NCBI GenBank assembly: GCA_963920765.1
Contig: OY987242.1
Location: 19,306,002-19,370,001, forward strand
Length of the DNA: 64,000 nucleotides
Direction of reading: 5' to 3'
DNA from: Ulota crispa
Taxonomy: Eukaryota > Streptophyta > Bryopsida > Orthotrichales > Orthotrichaceae
Part shown: positions 61,876 to 64,000 of the stretch, in pieces
Layout of the letters: every line of letters begins with the position of its first letter
Numbering within the stretch: position 1 is the first letter of the stretch
Translations under genes and position numbers: made by a program
The notes under the pieces: generated by a model
Told to the model about the DNA's origin: nothing
The model's database searches: none
What the model saw: only the letters and a program-made list of their open reading frames with translations

Positions 61876-62004
61876 CACTACAAGGAAATCCTAGTTGAAT
61901 CTACAAAAAGTTGATAAAGATTGTGACCTAATCTATAGTATATTGGAATTAGGTCACAATCTTTGTCAACTTTTTGTAGATTCGACCATGATTTCCTTGT
62001 AGTG
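61876..62004. mobile_element. Palindromic CACTA-type MITE with CCT target duplication
   Basis: CACTACAAGGAAATC opens and GATTTCCTTGTAGTG closes. The arms stay paired almost to the centre (GAATCTACAAAAAGTTGA, AAGATTGTGACCTAAT and inverses), so the whole 129 bp folds. CCT is duplicated exactly at 61873-61875 and 62005-62007. Confidence 0.88.
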
Positions 62005-62397
62005 CCTAGATTTGAGGTGTTCACTACTCACTGTGAACCCAAAGTAGAGTAGTGAATGCCACTTGCACAAGCAAATCTTGCCACATGTCAACTTAGGAGT
62101 TAGTTTGGGAGGGTTGGGATTGGGACCGTCAAGTGCCATTATAGGAACACATCCAAACCATTTCAAGGTTAGTATAGAGTTGTTAATAGGGACCCTATGA
62201 GTTGCAACTTTGCCCTTCAATATAAAATAATCTACAATATATTTTTCCACAAAATTTACCCTCTACAATAGCTTGTTGAAAGGCTAACCCTACCGATTAA
62301 TTTCTTGAATTTTCCAAGACCTTGAGGTAAGGCCCAAACCCTGGGTTGGGTATGGGTCTTTCTACCTAGTTTGATTCTCGTTAAAAGCTGCAAGGAC

Positions 62398-62505
62398 AGA
62401 TTTGGCCCCCTCTCAGGACAATTGAGTGGTAGAATTGGCCAAGCAGTGCAAATTTGGCCCCCCTCTCAGCATAATTGAGTGGCAGAACCGGCCAAGTAGT
62501 GCAGA
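62398..62505 (+). repeat. 52-bp direct repeat, two copies
   Basis: ATTTGGCCCCCTCTCAGGAC...TTGGCCAAGCAGTGCA is followed directly by ATTTGGCCCCCCTCTCAGCA...CGGCCAAGTAGTGCA. The copies differ at a few bases. It lies about 1.2 kb upstream of the DRP2 start. Confidence 0.8.
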
Positions 62506-62573
62506 TTTTGATGCTTCTTATCGATTCTGCTGCCCTCCTACCAATTCTATTACCCTTGCTGCTATCAATGCCA

Positions 62574-62685
62574 GTGAAAGGGTCGAACAGGACTGATTTT
62601 AGGACTGATTTTACTCTGTAAGCGGTTGAAGAGTGCTCTTCGACCGCTTACAAGGCAGAATCAACCCTGTCTGACCCTTTCTCTA
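62574..62685. repeat. Foldback element upstream of DRP2
   Basis: GAAAGGGTC and GACCCTTTC mark the outer arms, ACAGG/CCTGT and GATT/AATC continue the pairing. The core GTAAGCGGTTGAAGAGTG is followed immediately by CTCTTCGACCGCTTAC, a 34-bp near-perfect palindrome at 62618-62651. The right border TCTAGTAC resembles a decayed CACTAGA-type end. It is either a small MITE or a cis-regulatory palindrome about 1 kb upstream of the DRP2 ATG. Confidence 0.65.
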
Positions 62686-62859
62686 GTACGGAGAAGTCGT
62701 GACTACCCCTATTGCTGCCCAGGCCCATGGACGAAGCGCAATGAAGATGCAAAGAAGGTGCCTCCCTACACAATGAGAACGTTCCCAGCAGGCGTTTATA
62801 CCACTACGTGGCATGAAGTCTGAAAAGTATGTGGTTCTCACGAGTTTGTTCCCGGAGGA

Positions 62860-63642
62860 CGGAGTCCCATTCGATGCAACACTCATCACTCTCCCAGTCC
62901 CAGTCCCGTCGTGTTTTGCTGGCGTTGCCTCGAAACTCTGACTTCGTCCGCCATAACCACGGCCCCACCGTCTCTCGCCAATCTCCCTCCTCGCTCTCCT
63001 GCCCTCGCCTTCGTCGCTGCTGCTCGCTTGCTTGCTCACTAGCCGGTAGACCCGCCTGAAGTGCTCATTATTTTTTTGCGCTTTTTTTTTTCCGAAGCCA
63101 CGGCGACAGGACGACGGCACATCGTTGCTTGTGACCGACCTCCACCTGCCTTGCTCCCTTCTGCCGCCCCGCATGCCCTCACTTCCACTCTACTTCCCCT
63201 TTCATCGTCCTTTTTCAGGGTTTCAGCCACGTTTTCCTTCAATTAACTTAGTCGCGCGTTAGCCTGCTCCGGCGCCACTTCAGATTTGCCTTAGGGGAGC
63301 GGTGCGAGGTTTTGTTGGTGATCGGCAGGGGTTTGGAGTGGAGTGACGAAGAGATAGTGATTTTGGTGTTGATTGAGTGATTGCTGTAGCTCATGTGCTG
63401 GAGCTGAGGATTGGTGTGGCGGAGCGATTTTGGGAGTGGATCGGGGGTGTGGTGATTCAATGTGCCGTGTAGGCGACTGGAATATTTTGGAGGTATTCCG
63501 TGAGGTTCGCCATTTGTTGCAGGGCGGACAAAATAAAATATTTGGTGGCGTTTCGTTTGGGAGGATTAAGAGGCGTGGTAATTGACGTGCGTGGCTGGGG
63601 TTTGAGGTAGTGCCGGATTGGGGTTTGGATCTAGTGGTAGGC
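62860..63642 (+). promoter_or_regulatory. Probable promoter and 5' leader of DRP2
   Basis: The DNA becomes GC-richer, with pyrimidine-rich stretches (CTTCGTCGCTGCTGCTCGCT, CTTCCCCTTTCATCGTCC). It leads without another good coding frame to the DRP2 start at 63643. The 163-codon open frame on the minus strand here has no recognisable family and runs against the gene. Confidence 0.4.
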
Positions 63643-63807
63643 ATGGGGGACAACAAAGCTGCAATCGAGCGATTTGCAGGCGCGATGGATAGTTTGGTGT
63701 TGCTTGGAGAATCAATGCAACAGGCTTCGTCTCTTTTGGCGGATGAGGACGGGGATGCGTCTAAAGGCTCCACATCGTTCCTCAGCGTGGTTGCTCTTGG
63801 AAATGTG
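63643..63807 (+). CDS. DRP2: Dynamin-related protein 2 (DRP2 family), first exon only
   Basis: DRP2 proteins are the plant dynamins with PH and proline-rich domains, acting with DRP1 at clathrin-coated pits and the cell plate. Only the first coding exon (55 codons) is in the window. It ends NV|GTACGT and the window ends within the intron. MDSLVLLGESMQQASSLLAD and STSFLSVVALGNV match the DRP2 N-terminus, where the next residues should be the P-loop GAGKSAVLN. The start lies in the context GGCATGGGG and the frame is open upstream for a short way, but this ATG gives the family's usual beginning. It reads away from the DRP1 gene, whose start is 9 kb to the left. Identification rests on one exon. 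Confidence 0.82.
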
Positions 63808-64000
63808 GTACGTGTTTCGTTATTATTCCTCGCACGTTTCCCGAAATAGTGACTATCATTGTGTTCTTGGTGTTGGATTGTAAATTAGGTTAAAGTTGGG
63901 CTTATTTGACATGAAGAGCTGATCGGAACAGATCGTCTTTTCTGTCTTTTTTCTTTTTTCGGGATGAAATTTTGAATGGAAACAAACCGGTTTGCCAGCT
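63808..64000 (+). other. DRP2 intron 1, cut by the window edge
   Basis: Starts with a GTACGT donor and contains the pyrimidine tract CTTTTCTGTCTTTTTTCTTT. The P-loop exon expected next is not reached. Confidence 0.7.

Noticed and set aside
62683..63174. 163-codon minus-strand open frame
   Set aside because: It runs antisense through the DRP2 leader, has Arg/Gly-rich low-complexity composition and no known domain.

Overview
This is nuclear DNA of a land plant. The genes carry many short GT-AG introns (a few appear to be GC-AG), and plant-type proteins are encoded: ribosomal P3, plastid ribosomal protein L27 with a transit peptide, and dynamin-related proteins DRP1 and DRP2. Telobox motifs (AAACCCTA) sit at several gene fronts. 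A bryophyte such as a moss is my best guess from the compact genes in an AT-rich, repeat-rich background, but the window alone does not prove this.

Layout. 1-17 kb has no recognisable gene and is dense in small terminal-inverted-repeat elements (MITEs). 17.3-22.7 kb (minus): a 15-exon MCM-binding protein (MCMBP/ETG1) gene with an inverted pair of E2F-type sites in its promoter. 25.8-29.3 kb (minus): a class-3 lipase. 30-35.6 kb: repeats. 36.0-36.9 kb (plus): a small, probably plastid-targeted protein that I do not recognise. 37-40.7 kb: repeats. 40.9-41.6 kb (plus): cytosolic ribosomal P3. 43.4-44.9 kb (minus): plastid ribosomal protein L27, with a broken piece of plastid psaB inside its second intron. 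45-49 kb: repeats, including a Mutator-like element with a perfect 9-bp target duplication. 49.2-54.6 kb (minus): a 16-exon DRP1-type dynamin. 56.4-60.8 kb: a 496-bp foldback, then a 3.6-kb element with perfect 14-bp CACTA ends that contains an 11-bp minisatellite. 61.5-62.7 kb: three small foldback/CACTA elements. From 63.6 kb (plus): the first coding exon of a DRP2-type dynamin that runs out of the window.

The genes do not form an operon. Two themes link some of them: plastid translation and plastid DNA (L27 with the psaB insert), and two dynamins arranged head to head whose families cooperate in endocytosis and cell-plate formation in other plants. The strongest non-genic signals are transposon footprints readable to the base: a 4-bp-duplication MITE family, a MITE nested inside a Tourist-like element, CACTA MITEs with 3-bp duplications, and the 3.6-kb CACTA-like element. 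Gene models were assembled by eye from splice motifs, reading phase and recalled family sequences. Exon sums are in frame, but no alignment or transcript was available.
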